Below are positions 21,837 through 32,433 of a stretch of 64,000 bases of DNA, piece after piece (the first letter of the stretch is position 1; every line of letters starts with the position of its first letter). The position numbers were made by a program, and so were the translations under genes. Below the pieces are notes generated by a model. The model did not search any database, was not told the DNA's origin, and worked only from the letters and a program-made list of their open reading frames with translations. The stretch is taken from assembly GCA_902525355.1 (NCBI GenBank), contig CABZGO010000004.1, forward strand, positions 18,120 through 82,119, written 5' to 3'. This stretch comes from an uncultured Pelagibacteraceae bacterium. GTDB lineage: Bacteria; Pseudomonadota; Alphaproteobacteria; Pelagibacterales; Pelagibacteraceae.

Positions 21837-23942
21837 TTATCCTGCGATAACAGCAAGTAAAAGCAGAGCCACAATATTTGTAATTTTAATCATTGGATTA
21901 ACTGCTGGACCTGCTGTATCTTTATATGGATCACCAACAGTATCACCTGTTACAGCAGCTTTATGAGCCTCTGACCCTTTTCCTCCAAATTTTCCATCTT
22001 CAATATATTTTTTAGCATTATCCCATGCTCCACCTCCGGCAGTCATTGAAACAGCAACAAATAGACCTGTTATAATAACTCCTAATAACATTGCTCCTAA
22101 AGACGATAATGCTGCTACTTGTCCACCTATAAAATAAATTACTACGTATAAAACAATAGGGGATAAAATTGGTAACAATGATGGAATTATCATTTCTTTA
22201 ATTGCAGCTCTTGTTAATAAATCAACGAGCTTTCCATAATCAGGTTTAGCTTTTCTTTTCATAATTCCAGGTATTTTTTTAAATTGTCTTCTTACTTCAA
22301 TAACAACAGCACCACCTGCTCTACCTACTGCTTGCATACCCATTGATCCAAAAAGATAAGGAAGCATACCACCTATAAGAAGTCCGACAACTACGTATGG
22401 ATTAGACAAATCAAAAGTAACAGCTATACCCTCTAAATTCGACCCTGCAACTTTTGAAAAATGTTTTATATCTTCAGTGTATGCCGCAAAAAGAACCAAT
22501 GCACCAAGGCCTGCAGAACCTATTGCATAACCTTTAGTTACAGCTTTTGTTGTATTTCCAACCGCATCAAGAGCATCAGTCGTTTTACGAACATTTTTCG
22601 GAAGATTTGACATTTCAGCAATACCGCCAGCATTGTCTGTAACAGGTCCATAAGCATCTAAAGCAACAACCATGCCAGCAAGCGCCAGCATTGTAGTGAC
22701 AGCTATAGCAATACCATAAAGTCCTGCTATATGATTAGTCCATAAAATTCCTCCAACAATTATTAATGCTGGGACAGCTGTAGCCTCCATGGAAACAGCT
22801 AAACCTTGAATAACATTTGTACCATGACCTGTTGTTGACGATTCAGCCACACTTTTGACAGGTCTGTAATCTGTTCCAGTATAATATTCTGTAATCCAAA
22901 TTATTAGTCCTGTTATAACTAAACCGATGATTCCACAAAAATAAAGACTTAAACCATTGAATGACTTTCCATTAGCCACATATTCTGTCGTAAAGCCTAT
23001 AACATGCTTTGTGATTGGAAACAAAATTACCAATGAACTAATAGCTGTTATTACAAATCCTTTATACATTGCTTTCATAATATTTTTATCACTTCCAAGA
23101 GTAACAAAAAAAGTTCCAAGAATTGACGTTAATATACAAGCACCGCCAATTGCTAAAGGATAGATCATCATATTAAAATCATTTACAAAGAAAATAGATG
23201 AAAGAACCATTGTAGCAACAATAGTTACAGCATAAGTTTCAAAAAGATCAGCTGCCATACCAGCACAATCTCCAACATTATCACCAACATTGTCAGCTAT
23301 CACAGCTGGATTTCTTGGGTCGTCCTCTGGTATACCAGCTTCAACTTTACCTACTAAATCAGCACCAACGTCCGCTCCCTTTGTAAAAATTCCTCCACCC
23401 AGTCTTGCAAAAATTGAGATTAATGAAGCGCCAAAGCCTAATGCAACTAAAGCATTAACTATTTCTCTTTCTTCAACTCCATTCTTTACTAAAAAATAAT
23501 AATATACAGCTATTGCAAGTAAAGCTAATCCAGCTACTAACATACCAGTTACTGCACCTGATTTAAATGCAATTGATAAACCACTAGCTAAACTTTTTCT
23601 TGAAGCTTCGGCGGTTCTGACGTTTGCTTGAACAGATACAATCATACCTACATAACCTGCAATACCTGATAATGCAGCTCCAATGAAATAACCTAATCCA
23701 ACTAAAGGACTGAACAATATTGTAATTACAATCAGAACTACAATACCAACAATTGCAATAGTTTTATATTGTCTATTTAAATATGCTCTAGCACCCTCCT
23801 GAATTGCAGATGCAATTTCTAGCATTTTAGCATTACCTGAGCTTGAATTTAAAATATTTCTTCCTGTTATAAAACCGTAGACGATTGATAATATTCCAGC
23901 AGCTATAATGTAATACATTATTGTTTCAGTTGATGTGTTCAT
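21837..23942 (-). CDS. hppA: Membrane proton-translocating pyrophosphatase, K+-insensitive type
   Basis: A 701-residue protein with about 16 transmembrane helices. It has the pyrophosphate-binding [13 protein letters not shown] block followed by [19 protein letters not shown], and the C-terminal [15 protein letters not shown] loop. [16 protein letters not shown] carries Lys where K+-dependent enzymes have Ala, the mark of the potassium-insensitive class. It couples pyrophosphate hydrolysis to proton export, an energy-saving device for slow growers. It has an AAAGGAACC ribosome binding site and follows thiL by 74 bp. Core gene that borders the island on the right. Confidence 0.97.
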   Translation of the reverse strand: MNTSTETIMYYIIAAGILSIVYGFITGRNILNSSSGNAKMLEIASAIQEGARAYLNRQYKTIAIVGIVVLIVITILFSPLVGLGYFIGAALSGIAGYVGMIVSVQANVRTAEASRKSLASGLSIAFKSGAVTGMLVAGLALLAIAVYYYFLVKNGVEEREIVNALVALGFGASLISIFARLGGGIFTKGADVGADLVGKVEAGIPEDDPRNPAVIADNVGDNVGDCAGMAADLFETYAVTIVATMVLSSIFFVNDFNMMIYPLAIGGACILTSILGTFFVTLGSDKNIMKAMYKGFVITAISSLVILFPITKHVIGFTTEYVANGKSFNGLSLYFCGIIGLVITGLIIWITEYYTGTDYRPVKSVAESSTTGHGTNVIQGLAVSMEATAVPALIIVGGILWTNHIAGLYGIAIAVTTMLALAGMVVALDAYGPVTDNAGGIAEMSNLPKNVRKTTDALDAVGNTTKAVTKGYAIGSAGLGALVLFAAYTEDIKHFSKVAGSNLEGIAVTFDLSNPYVVVGLLIGGMLPYLFGSMGMQAVGRAGGAVVIEVRRQFKKIPGIMKRKAKPDYGKLVDLLTRAAIKEMIIPSLLPILSPIVLYVVIYFIGGQVAALSSLGAMLLGVIITGLFVAVSMTAGGGAWDNAKKYIEDGKFGGKGSEAHKAAVTGDTVGDPYKDTAGPAVNPMIKITNIVALLLLAVIAG

Positions 23943-24016
23943 TGGTTCCTTTGTTTATTAAATTTATGAAAAACATGTAATACAAAATATGATATAAAAC
24001 GCAATATTTAACTTTA

Positions 24017-24976
24017 TTAGAAATTGTGCAAATAACCTTCATTATATGCATGTTTTATTCGTTTATTGCCATCAATAATTTCATTATTTTTTGCATCTTT
24101 AGTTAAATTGCCAATTAGTGTTACTTTCTGATTCATCTTTTTGAAAAATTTTTGAATATAATCTCTCTTTGATTTTGGGGATGTAAATATAATTTGATAG
24201 TCATCGCCCTTTGAAATGAAGTTGATCTTCTTTTTTTTTGATTTAGAAAGATATTTTTTCAAATTTATTGAAATTGGAATTTTATTTAGTTCTACTTTAT
24301 AAAATAATTCACTTTTATTGATTAATTTACTCAAATCTCCAAATAAGCCATCTGAAATGTCAATTGAGGAATTTGCAAAATTTAAAAGGTTTGTGCTGAT
24401 CTTAGTAGGCAAGTCAGGTAAATAGTATTTTTTAATAAAATATTTATACTTTTTTCTATTTAATAATATATTTCTTTGTAATATTTGTAATCCTAAGTAG
24501 CTATCACCAATGTTGCCAGTTACATATATATCATCACCATTATTACATTTATTTCTTTGAACAATTTTTTTTGAATAACCTAATGACATTATTGTAAAGA
24601 TTGTTTTATTTGATTTTGTAGTATCTCCACCAGATAGTTTAATATCATATTTCTTTTGCTCTTCTTTAAGACTTTTAGAAATAATATTAAGATTTTTTTT
24701 TGAGAAAGAATTATTGTTTCCACTGGCAGCTATAAAAATAAATTTTGGTTTTACACCTTTACAATATAAATCTGATATTGAGGATCTTACTATTTTTTTT
24801 ATTACTAAATCAGGATCTCTAAAGTTTATGAAATGAACACCTTCCACATAAGTATCAGTGGAAACAACAACGTTATGTTTTTTATCAAAAAAAACATCAT
24901 CATTTAAGTCTAATGCAGATGGGTTATTAAAAGTTAATTTTTTAAAGTACTTTTGAATTAGAGCAAATTCATTCAT
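24017..24976 (-). CDS. thiL: Thiamine-monophosphate kinase
   Basis: A 319-residue ATP-dependent kinase that makes thiamine diphosphate from the monophosphate. The N terminus has LNDDVFFDKKHNVVVSTDTYVEG, the AIRS-fold metal-binding Asp cluster, then KLSGGDTTKSN, GNIGDSYLGLQ and SSIDISDGLFGDL, all ThiL motifs. Overlaps nusB by 8 bp. The last gene of a long minus-strand run that begins at 31384. ThiL fits a lifestyle that salvages thiamine precursors. Confidence 0.93.
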   Translation of the reverse strand: MNEFALIQKYFKKLTFNNPSALDLNDDVFFDKKHNVVVSTDTYVEGVHFINFRDPDLVIKKIVRSSISDLYCKGVKPKFIFIAASGNNNSFSKKNLNIISKSLKEEQKKYDIKLSGGDTTKSNKTIFTIMSLGYSKKIVQRNKCNNGDDIYVTGNIGDSYLGLQILQRNILLNRKKYKYFIKKYYLPDLPTKISTNLLNFANSSIDISDGLFGDLSKLINKSELFYKVELNKIPISINLKKYLSKSKKKKINFISKGDDYQIIFTSPKSKRDYIQKFFKKMNQKVTLIGNLTKDAKNNEIIDGNKRIKHAYNEGYLHNF

Positions 24977-25373
24977 TGCTAATTCTAATTTTTTTTGAAA
25001 TTTTGTCTAATAATGCATTTAAATATTTAGTTTGTGAATCATCAATAAAAAAATTTGATGCTTTCAAATATTCATTAATAATAATTTTGATTGAGGTATT
25101 AGGTTTGTATAAGAATTCAAAAATTGCACTTTTAATTATAATTTGAAAAACTTTATCCATATTTTTAATTTTTAAATCTTTCTCTAAATGATTATTAATT
25201 TCTATATTAATTAACTCTTCTCTTTCTAAAGTTCCGTTCACTATATCTTTTATAAATTTTTTAAATCTATGTTTAGGAAAAGTTATATTTTCCTCATTAT
25301 TAAAAAGTTTCCCATAAAGTTTTTGTATAATTATTACTCTAGGATTTCTTTGTGGTGAAAATTGAACTGACAT
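24969..25373 (-). CDS. nusB: Transcription antitermination factor NusB
   Basis: A 134-residue helical protein in the conserved ribH-nusB-thiL order. SVQFSPQRNPRVIIIQKLYGKLFNN is the Arg-rich N-terminal RNA-binding helix region, and SAIFEFLYKPNTSIKIIINEYLKASNFF the C-terminal part with the invariant NEY(I/L) motif. It binds boxA RNA with NusE (S10) for rRNA transcription. Overlaps thiL by 8 bp and follows ribH by 3 bp. Confidence 0.9.
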   Translation of the reverse strand: MSVQFSPQRNPRVIIIQKLYGKLFNNEENITFPKHRFKKFIKDIVNGTLEREELINIEINNHLEKDLKIKNMDKVFQIIIKSAIFEFLYKPNTSIKIIINEYLKASNFFIDDSQTKYLNALLDKISKKIRISNE

Positions 25374-25376
25374 AAT

Positions 25377-25763
25377 TTATTGAAATAGGACAGACAAAAC
25401 TGCCTCCGCAGCCTCTGAACCTTTCCTGCCACGTGCAAATGCTTGTTTTTTGTTTAAGCAGGTAATTACACCATTTCCTACAGGTTTCTTAGATGTGATT
25501 GATAATGTCATTAATGCGTCAGTAGTTGCTTTTGATATAAAATCAAAATGAGGTGTTTGACCTTTAATCACACATCCTAAAGCAATGAATCCATTAAATT
25601 TATTTAAATTTTTTGATATTGTTACAGGTATCTCAAACGCACCAGGTACATTAATCACCTTTATAATACACTTATTTTTAATTTTATTTATTGCACTGTT
25701 TAATAAAGACCTAGCAATATTTTCATAATAATTTGCAACAACTATTAAAATTTTTTTTTTCAC
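25377..25763 (-). CDS. ribH: 6,7-dimethyl-8-ribityllumazine synthase
   Basis: A 128-residue lumazine synthase, slightly short because the N terminus begins at the ILIVVANYYENIA strand. VINVPGAFEIPVTI and ALGCVIKGQTPHFDFI carry the substrate-binding and catalytic histidine positions. It condenses the pyrimidine with dihydroxybutanone phosphate in riboflavin synthesis, forming an icosahedral or pentameric assembly. Overlaps ribBA by 4 bp. Confidence 0.94.
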   Translation of the reverse strand: MKKKILIVVANYYENIARSLLNSAINKIKNKCIIKVINVPGAFEIPVTISKNLNKFNGFIALGCVIKGQTPHFDFISKATTDALMTLSITSKKPVGNGVITCLNKKQAFARGRKGSEAAEAVLSVLFQ

Positions 25764-26875
25764 TTTATAATTTCCTGTTTTTTAATTTTTATTCCATAAC
25801 CGTCTAACCCTATCACTTTTTTTTTTGATCTAGTAACAAGTATCATATTTTTAATATTTAAAGATTTAATAATTTGAGCCCCTATACCATAGTTTCTAAT
25901 CAATTTGTCATGACCTTTTTTATAAAAAGTTTTACTTTTATACTGTTTGAGTGTTTGGGTTACTGATTTTAAATTAGGATCTCTTATAAATACAAGAACA
26001 CAATTATTATATTTTTTGAAATACGAAATTGTTTTATCAAATGAATTAGGCAGTTTTTGATTAATTAAATAATTTTGAACTACATTAGATGATATTACTC
26101 TTAATCTAGGGATAACTCCTTTCTTTAAGTTACCTTTTATCAGTGCAAAGTTTTCTGACCCATCAAGTATGTTTTCAAATACTTTTATTTTAAATTTTTG
26201 TTTTTGAACAATTATTGAAGAGGTTTTTTTTAATTTAACAAGTTTCTCTCTCTTTAACCTATAAGCAATTAAATCTTCAATTTTACCAATTTTAAGTTTA
26301 TGTTTTTTAGCAAAATTAAATAAAGTTTTTCCTTTTGCCATTTTTCCATCATCTGCCATAATTTCGCAAATAACAGCTGAATTATTTTTTTTAGCAAGTT
26401 TGGATATATCAACTGAAGCTTCAGTATGCCCTGCTCTAACGAGCACACCTCCATCTCTTGCTATAACTGGAAAAACATGTCCTGGAGATACAATGTCATT
26501 TTTTTTAGCGTTTTTATTTGATGCAGCTTTAATTGTTCTAGAACGATCATAGGCTGATATACCTGTTGTAACACCTTTTTTAGCCTCTATAGAGTAAGTG
26601 AAAGCAGTTTTGCTTCTAGATTGATTTATTGGTGAAGCCAAAGTTAATCCAATTTTTTTTGATTGTGCACTATCCATTGCTAGACAAATTAATCCTCTTG
26701 CGTATTTGGCCATGAAATTAATATGATTAGGATTAACAGCCGATGTGGAAATTACTAAGTCACCTTCGTTTTCCATTTCTTCATGTTTGCTTTCATCATC
26801 AACAAGAATATACATTCCATTTTTCTTAACTGTCTTAATTATGCTTTCTATTGAGCTAAAATTATTTTTTTTCAT
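25760..26875 (-). CDS. ribB: DHBP synthase with degenerate GTP cyclohydrolase II domain (RibBA-like)
   Basis: A 371-residue two-domain protein. Residues 1-205 are an intact 3,4-dihydroxy-2-butanone-4-phosphate synthase: ENEGDLVI (35-42), TTGISAYDRSRTI and RAGHTEASVD (147-156). The second half aligns with GTP cyclohydrolase II through its end, RNYGIGAQI and the GLDGYGIKI tail, but the zinc-binding block with three cysteines is absent: residues 258-270 read LRVISSNVVQNYL. The only Cys there is C292. So the protein should make the four-carbon unit but not open GTP. Another ribA gene is needed elsewhere. Overlaps ribH by 4 bp and ribE by 14 bp. Confidence 0.92.
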   Translation of the reverse strand: MKKNNFSSIESIIKTVKKNGMYILVDDESKHEEMENEGDLVISTSAVNPNHINFMAKYARGLICLAMDSAQSKKIGLTLASPINQSRSKTAFTYSIEAKKGVTTGISAYDRSRTIKAASNKNAKKNDIVSPGHVFPVIARDGGVLVRAGHTEASVDISKLAKKNNSAVICEIMADDGKMAKGKTLFNFAKKHKLKIGKIEDLIAYRLKREKLVKLKKTSSIIVQKQKFKIKVFENILDGSENFALIKGNLKKGVIPRLRVISSNVVQNYLINQKLPNSFDKTISYFKKYNNCVLVFIRDPNLKSVTQTLKQYKSKTFYKKGHDKLIRNYGIGAQIIKSLNIKNMILVTRSKKKVIGLDGYGIKIKKQEIIK

Positions 26876-27455
26876 TGATAAATTTTTTTACATATTTTGA
26901 CATAATATCAATCTCGACATTAACCAAATCATTTTTTTTTAATTTAATTAAATTAGTCAGTTTTAATGTGTGAGGAATAACCCAAATTTCAAAAGAATTC
27001 TTTTTTATTTTTGATATTGTTAGTGATACTCCGTTTATTAATATAGAGGCTTTTTCTACTAATTGCTTCTTAAGTGATTTTGTTATTTTAAATTCAAAAA
27101 TATTTGATTTATCTACCTTCTTAATACTTTTTACAGAACAAACTGTATCAACATGACCCTGACAGATATGTCCTGAAATATTATCACCAAATTTTAAGGG
27201 TTTTTCTAAATTAATTTCATCTCCGATTTTAATATTTTGAAATTTTGATTTAGCCAATGTCTCATTTGAAAGATAAAATTCTAAAGTCTTATTTTTATAA
27301 GAAATTAAAGTAAGGCAAACTCCATCACAAGAAATTGAAATACCTAGGTTTTTATTCGAAACTTTCAATGAAGATCTTATAAATAAATTAACTCCCTTTG
27401 CTCTTTTTTTGATTCTGTTTATTGTGCCTTTATTAAATATAATTCCATTAAACAT
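26862..27455 (-). CDS. ribE: Riboflavin synthase alpha chain
   Basis: A 197-residue protein made of two beta-barrel repeats. It opens with MFNGIIFNKGTI, has SISCDGVCLTL and SGHICQGHVDTV in the first repeat and ILINGVSLTIS in the second, matching riboflavin synthase. It dismutates two lumazines into riboflavin plus the pyrimidine. Overlaps ribBA by 14 bp and follows ribD by 1 bp. Confidence 0.92.
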   Translation of the reverse strand: MFNGIIFNKGTINRIKKRAKGVNLFIRSSLKVSNKNLGISISCDGVCLTLISYKNKTLEFYLSNETLAKSKFQNIKIGDEINLEKPLKFGDNISGHICQGHVDTVCSVKSIKKVDKSNIFEFKITKSLKKQLVEKASILINGVSLTISKIKKNSFEIWVIPHTLKLTNLIKLKKNDLVNVEIDIMSKYVKKFINEKK

Positions 27456-27456
27456 T

Positions 27457-28554
27457 TTAACAATAGTGAGTAAGAGTATCTTTATCTAAATATGTGTTTA
27501 TTTTTTTTTTATTTTTATAGATTTTATTAATCATTTTTACTAATGAAGATATATTAATTTTATCTCTATTAGAGATTATTTTGTCGCTTTTAAAAAAGTA
27601 AAATTCATTTAATAAATTTTCGTTCAGAAAATTAGTCATTAAATCTTTGCCAGTCTCCACTAATAACCTATGTAGTCCTAAAGTATATAGTTTTTGACTA
27701 ATTTTTTTAAGATTGAAATTCTGGCTGTTATCCACATTTTGATAAATAAGCTTAACACCTCTATTTTTTAACAATCTAATTTTAGAGATATTATTAGAAC
27801 AGTGAAATATAATTAACTTACTTTTTGTTGAATTTTTAATTACATCAGCATTAATTTTTATTTTTAAGTTCTTATCGATTACAACTACAGAAGGTGAAAA
27901 TTTCTCTAATCCATTTAATCTACAATTAAGTTTAGGATTGTCTGTATTTATTGTTTTGTAAGAGGTTAATATTGCATGATTTTGATACCTTAAAATATGT
28001 GAAACATTTCGTGAATGTACATTTGTTATTGGAGAATTATTTCTTAAAATATTTAAATTTGATGAACTTGCGATTTTGCCAATTATATAAGGGGCTTTGT
28101 TAGATCTTATATAATTATATTCTTTGTAGAGGTTCTTAACGTCTCTTTTTTGTAGCCCAGATATTGTAACTATTTTTTTAGACTTTAAAATTTTTTTAGT
28201 TTTATTAAAAGTTCGTAAATCTTTATCCTCGATAGAGTAATAAACTCTCTTAACTTTATTTTTTATTATTGTATTTGTGCAAGGAGGTGTTATCCCGTGA
28301 TGAGAACAAGGCTCAAGTGTTGAGTAAAGCGATGCTCCTTTGTTATATCTATTTTTATTTAAAGCAATGCTTTCTGCGTGTGGTCTACCACCATTATTAG
28401 TAGTTGCAAAAGATAAGATTTTATTATTTTTTACAATCACACAACCAACAGATGGATTTGTACCAGTTAAATACTTATTATTCTCTGCTAAGTTTATAGC
28501 AAAGTTCATAATTTTTTTATCTGATGATTTATAATTATCTTTTTTTAAAGACAT
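27457..28554 (-). CDS. ribD: Riboflavin biosynthesis deaminase/reductase RibD
   Basis: The bifunctional enzyme deaminates and reduces the pyrimidine intermediate. The deaminase half has zinc ligands in PHAESIAL and [13 protein letters not shown]; the reductase half runs from [14 protein letters not shown] to [11 protein letters not shown] start it at 28554 (365 residues, beginning MSLKKDNYK) rather than at an upstream in-frame ATG at 28626, since the shorter form has the family length and overlaps nrdR by only 20 bp instead of 92. Part of the glyA-nrdR-rib-nusB-thiL run. Confidence 0.92.
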   Translation of the reverse strand: MSLKKDNYKSSDKKIMNFAINLAENNKYLTGTNPSVGCVIVKNNKILSFATTNNGGRPHAESIALNKNRYNKGASLYSTLEPCSHHGITPPCTNTIIKNKVKRVYYSIEDKDLRTFNKTKKILKSKKIVTISGLQKRDVKNLYKEYNYIRSNKAPYIIGKIASSSNLNILRNNSPITNVHSRNVSHILRYQNHAILTSYKTINTDNPKLNCRLNGLEKFSPSVVVIDKNLKIKINADVIKNSTKSKLIIFHCSNNISKIRLLKNRGVKLIYQNVDNSQNFNLKKISQKLYTLGLHRLLVETGKDLMTNFLNENLLNEFYFFKSDKIISNRDKINISSLVKMINKIYKNKKKINTYLDKDTLTHYC

Positions 28555-28993
28555 CAATTCTATCCACAAATTGAACAAAGTCTTTTTCTTCTCTGAAGTT
28601 TCTATAGACTGATGCAAATCGTACATATGCTACAGGGTCAAGCTCTTTTAAACCCTCCATAACCATAGTACCGATTGTATTTGACAATATCTCACTTTGA
28701 CCTAATTCTTCTAGTGCTCTGCTTATTTTTGAAATAAATTTCTCGGTTGTTTCAGTATCAATGGGTCTTTTCTTTAAAGCAACATAAATAGATTTTGAGA
28801 GTTTTTCTCTATCAAAAGATGATTTTCTCCCATTTTTTTTAACTACTGTAAGTTCTCTAAATTGAACTCTTTCAAAAGTAGTAAATCTTTGTCCACATGT
28901 ACAAAGTCTTCTTCTTCTAATTGTTGTACCATCTTCTGTGGGTCTTGAGTCGACAACAGATGTGTCGCCTTTTTTACATATAGGACATATCAT
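28535..28993 (-). CDS. nrdR: Transcriptional repressor NrdR
   Basis: A 152-residue protein with the zinc ribbon [20 protein letters not shown] ... [16 protein letters not shown] followed by the ATP-cone domain starting at [18 protein letters not shown]. It represses ribonucleotide reductase genes in response to (d)ATP. Conserved position between glyA and ribD. Starts 9 bp after glyA ends. No NrdR box was found in this window next to a nrd gene, as none is present. Confidence 0.96.
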   Translation of the reverse strand: MICPICKKGDTSVVDSRPTEDGTTIRRRRLCTCGQRFTTFERVQFRELTVVKKNGRKSSFDREKLSKSIYVALKKRPIDTETTEKFISKISRALEELGQSEILSNTIGTMVMEGLKELDPVAYVRFASVYRNFREEKDFVQFVDRIDVFKKR

Positions 28994-29002
28994 AAGCTTA
29001 AG

Positions 29003-30313
29003 CTAACCTAAGTGCTTATATATAGGAAAATTTGAACATAGGCTAACAACTTCTTTTCTTACCTCATCCTCAGTTTTAGAGTTATCTTCAGGATTTTCTG
29101 CCAATCCTTTTATAGTTTTTGTTATTAAATCACCTACTATTTGAAATTCTTTTAACCCAAATCCTCTTGTAGTAGCAGCCTGCGAACCAAGTCTTATACC
29201 AGATGTTATCATTGGGCTTTCACTATCAAATGGAATACCATTTTTATTACATGTAATATTAGCCCTAGAAAGGCTTTCTGCAGCAACATTACCTTTTACA
29301 TTAAAAGGTCTTAGGTCAACTAACATAAGATGTGTATCTGTCCCACCTGAATAAATTTTAAAACCATTATTTTTTAATGTTTCAGCTAAAATCTTTGCAT
29401 TTGCTAAAACAGTTTTTATATAATCTTTAAATTCAGGTTTTAATGCTTCTTTAAATCCAACAGCTTTTGCAGCTATAATATGCATAAGTGGTCCACCTTG
29501 GTATCCGGGGAAAACTGCTGTATTAAATTTTTTAGATAAGTCCTCGTGATTAGTTAATATTATTCCACCTCTTGCACTTCTAAAAACTTTATGAGTAGTA
29601 GATGTAACTACGTGAGCATAGTCACATGGATTAGGATATCCCTTACCAGCAACCAAACCAGAAAAATGAGCCATGTCAACCATTAGATATGCTCCAACTT
29701 TATCAGCTATTTCTCTAAATCTTTTAAAGTCAATCACTCTTGAATAAGCACTACCACCTGCAATTATAAGTTTTGGTTTGTGTTCAAGTGCAAGTTTTTC
29801 AACATTGTCATAATCGATAAGTTCAGACTCTTTATCAACTTCATATCCAATAGCATTAAACCATTTACCTGACATAGAAATTTTTAAACCATGTGTAATA
29901 TGTCCACCAGAGTTCAAACTCATTCCCATAAAAGTATCACCAGGTTTTAGCAAAGCTAAAAATACCGCTCCATTTGCTTGTGCCCCTGAATGAGGTTGAG
30001 CATTAGCAAATTTACAATTAAATAATTCTTTAAGTCTATCAATCGCTAATTGTTCAGCTACATCTACATGCTCACATCCGTTATAATATCTTTTACCAGG
30101 ATAACCTTCTGCATATTTATTTGTTAATACCGAACCTTGAGCTTCAAGGACTGCTTGAGATACAATATTTTCAGATGCAATTAATTCTATATGATTTTGT
30201 TGTCTTACTAATTCATCATTAATAGCTTTGTAAATTTCTGGATCACTATCTAATAAACTTTTTTCAAAAAAGTCTCTGTACTCACTGTTTAAATATTTTG
30301 TTTCACTTGACAT
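29003..30313 (-). CDS. glyA: Serine hydroxymethyltransferase
   Basis: A 436-residue PLP enzyme that interconverts serine and glycine while charging tetrahydrofolate with a one-carbon unit. It has [35 protein letters not shown] and the Schiff-base K242 in [15 protein letters not shown]. The usual motif reads THKTLRGPRGG, so the VFRSARGG form is a lineage variant. Follows rpiB by 5 bp. With the sarcosine oxidase at 42125 it links methylated-glycine breakdown to serine. Confidence 0.97.
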   Translation of the reverse strand: MSSETKYLNSEYRDFFEKSLLDSDPEIYKAINDELVRQQNHIELIASENIVSQAVLEAQGSVLTNKYAEGYPGKRYYNGCEHVDVAEQLAIDRLKELFNCKFANAQPHSGAQANGAVFLALLKPGDTFMGMSLNSGGHITHGLKISMSGKWFNAIGYEVDKESELIDYDNVEKLALEHKPKLIIAGGSAYSRVIDFKRFREIADKVGAYLMVDMAHFSGLVAGKGYPNPCDYAHVVTSTTHKVFRSARGGIILTNHEDLSKKFNTAVFPGYQGGPLMHIIAAKAVGFKEALKPEFKDYIKTVLANAKILAETLKNNGFKIYSGGTDTHLMLVDLRPFNVKGNVAAESLSRANITCNKNGIPFDSESPMITSGIRLGSQAATTRGFGLKEFQIVGDLITKTIKGLAENPEDNSKTEDEVRKEVVSLCSNFPIYKHLG

Positions 30314-30318
30314 ACTTT

Positions 30319-30738
30319 TTATATTTTTTTAATTCTTTTTAAATGTCTTCCACCTTCAAACTTAGTATTTAAGAAAGCATTTATACATTTAAAGGCTAAA
30401 TTTTTACTAATCAACCTTTCTCCTAATGTAATAACATTTGCATCATTATGCAATCTAGATAATTTAACGTTTTTTACCGAATAACATAATGCCGCTCTTA
30501 TATTTTTATGTTTATTAGCTGTAATTGCCATACCCATACCCGAACCACATACCAAAATACCAAAATTCTCTTTTTTTATCTTTTTTGATAATTTATGTGC
30601 ATAATCTGGATAGTTTACCGATTTTTTTGGATGCTTTGGACCTAAATCTAAAACTTCAAATTTTGAGGAAAATTTTTTTTTAATACTTTCTTTTAGTCTA
30701 AATCCAGCGTGGTCAGATGCGATAAAGATTTTTTTCAA
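30319..30738 (-). CDS. rpiB: Ribose-5-phosphate isomerase B
   Basis: A 139-residue RpiB/LacAB protein. It opens with [16 protein letters not shown], has a [11 protein letters not shown] segment and the [17 protein letters not shown] loop with the catalytic Cys, followed by [28 protein letters not shown]. It interconverts ribose-5-P and ribulose-5-P; ribulose-5-P is the substrate of the DHBP synthase downstream. In alphaproteobacteria rpiB before glyA is common. Confidence 0.95.
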   Translation of the reverse strand: MKKIFIASDHAGFRLKESIKKKFSSKFEVLDLGPKHPKKSVNYPDYAHKLSKKIKKENFGILVCGSGMGMAITANKHKNIRAALCYSVKNVKLSRLHNDANVITLGERLISKNLAFKCINAFLNTKFEGGRHLKRIKKI

Positions 30739-30739
30739 A

Positions 30740-31384
30740 TTAATTAAATTTATAATCTAAAACACATGCAACTAGGTGTATTCTATTTTCTTCACCACCA
30801 TTAAATGCATTATGATATTTTGTATTGTTAGTAACCCAAACTGATCCATCAGCAGGCATATGCTTAGCTATATTATCGATAACCATCAAGCATCCTGGAT
30901 TTGTTATAATTGGTATATGCAACCTAGGTTCTGGATCTCTATGCCAGCTTAATGTTGATCTTGGTTCTTTTAATAAAATTCTTACTCTGCCTAATTTATA
31001 TTTAGATGAAAGAACATCATAAACTTCTTTAAAATAAGTATTTTCGTAATCTCTTATAAATTCACTGTATTTAGATTCATCTATATCTACATCCCTTGAA
31101 ACTTCTTTTCCAGATTTATCTGGTTTAGTCCAATAAACACCTCGAGCTTTGCTACCTTTTATTGAGTCTGGATCTCCAGGTATTTGTGTTAATGAAATTG
31201 CACCGAAGTTAGTTACACCTCCTCCATCATCGAATTTTTTAATTTTTATGATTTGGTTATAAGCATCTTGAAGTTTATCAATATCAAATTGTATAGTTTG
31301 TTTTTGAAAATCACTAAAGTCTAAAACTCTATCAGTTTGATTATGTAAACTTAAATTTACGATTTTATTTTTATTGTCAATCAT
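30740..31384 (-). CDS. 2-oxoglutarate/Fe(II) oxygenase, aspartyl/asparaginyl beta-hydroxylase-like
   Basis: A 214-residue protein. The jelly-roll core holds SWHRDPEPRLHIPIITNPG, giving the HxD metal pair, and YHNAFNGGEENRIHLV, giving the distal His and the Arg that binds 2-oxoglutarate. This is the layout of the Asp/Asn beta-hydroxylase family. There is no signal peptide or membrane anchor, so it is cytoplasmic. It heads the rpiB-glyA-rib operon (1 bp gap) and diverges from hemB. The target, protein or small molecule, is unknown. Confidence 0.78.
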   Translation of the reverse strand: MIDNKNKIVNLSLHNQTDRVLDFSDFQKQTIQFDIDKLQDAYNQIIKIKKFDDGGGVTNFGAISLTQIPGDPDSIKGSKARGVYWTKPDKSGKEVSRDVDIDESKYSEFIRDYENTYFKEVYDVLSSKYKLGRVRILLKEPRSTLSWHRDPEPRLHIPIITNPGCLMVIDNIAKHMPADGSVWVTNNTKYHNAFNGGEENRIHLVACVLDYKFN

Positions 31385-31419
31385 GAAGATTGTTTTCTAC
31401 TCATTTATATATATATTTG

Positions 31420-31425
31420 TATAAT
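31420..31425 (+). promoter_or_regulatory. -10 element of the hemB promoter
   Basis: A consensus TATAAT preceded by TG lies 28 bp before the hemB ATG at 31453; no good -35 is seen. Transcription would begin near 31432, which rules out translation from the upstream ATG at 31390. Confidence 0.5.
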
Positions 31426-31452
31426 AGATTTTGTCGCATAATAAAATACAAT

Positions 31453-32433
31453 ATGATTACAGGTAAATACCCAAATTTAAGGCTTAGAAGATCAAGAAAA
31501 TATGCTTGGTCTAGAAAATTAGTACAAGAAAATTCTTTATCTTATAGTGATTTGATACTACCAATTTTTTTGATTGAAGGAAAAAATAAAAAAGAATCAA
31601 TAAAATCTATGCCAAATGTATATAGGTATAGTGTAGACAAAATAAATACAGTTGTGGGTAAAGCAATAAAAAAAGGAATACCCATGGTTGCTTTATTTCC
31701 ATATACAAGTCCAACAAAAAAAGACGAAAAAGGTTCTGAAGCTTTAAATCCAGACAATTTAGTTTGCAAAGGTATAAAGTTTATTAAAAAGAAATTTAAG
31801 AATAAAATTGGCATTATGTGCGATGTGGCCCTAGATCCATATACTTCTCATGGCCATGATGGATTATTAAAGAAAAACAATATTCTAAATGATAAAACCG
31901 TAGAAATACTTATCAAACAAGCATTACTACAGGCAAAAATGGGGTGTGATGTTATCGCACCTTCAGATATGATGGATGGCAGAATTGGTAAAATTCGATC
32001 AGCTTTAGATAAAAATAATTTCAAGGATGTACAAATATTATCATATGCAGTTAAATTTTCATCTAGCTTTTATGGACCATTTAGAGACGCTGTTGGATCA
32101 AAAAAATTATTAAAAGGTGATAAAAAAACTTACCAAATGGATTTTAGAAATTCAGATGAGTCTTTGAGAGAAGTTTCATTAGATATAAAGGAAGGTGCTG
32201 ATATGGTTATGGTTAAACCTGGTATGCCCTATCTTGATATAATAAAAAAAGTAAAAGATAATTTCAAAATACCAGTATTTGCATATCAAGTTTCTGGAGA
32301 ATACAGTTTGATAATAAATGGAATTAATAAAAAAATAATAGATAAAGCTTCAATAAAAGAGTCTCTTATTTCATTTAAAAGAGCTGGAGCAAACAGTATT
32401 GTAACTTATTTTGCCGATCAAATTGATCTTTAA
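31453..32433 (+). CDS. hemB: Delta-aminolevulinic acid dehydratase (porphobilinogen synthase)
   Basis: A 326-residue enzyme that condenses two 5-aminolevulinate molecules in haem synthesis. The Schiff-base lysine lies in ADMVMVKPGMPYLD and the second lysine in SYAVKFSSSFYGPFR. The metal region reads CDVALDPYTSHGHDG, without the three cysteines of zinc enzymes, so it is the magnesium-type enzyme usual in alphaproteobacteria. An in-frame ATG at 31390 would add 21 odd residues and overlies the -10 at 31420; the start at 31453 gives the family length and N terminus. Confidence 0.95.
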   Translation: MITGKYPNLRLRRSRKYAWSRKLVQENSLSYSDLILPIFLIEGKNKKESIKSMPNVYRYSVDKINTVVGKAIKKGIPMVALFPYTSPTKKDEKGSEALNPDNLVCKGIKFIKKKFKNKIGIMCDVALDPYTSHGHDGLLKKNNILNDKTVEILIKQALLQAKMGCDVIAPSDMMDGRIGKIRSALDKNNFKDVQILSYAVKFSSSFYGPFRDAVGSKKLLKGDKKTYQMDFRNSDESLREVSLDIKEGADMVMVKPGMPYLDIIKKVKDNFKIPVFAYQVSGEYSLIINGINKKIIDKASIKESLISFKRAGANSIVTYFADQIDL

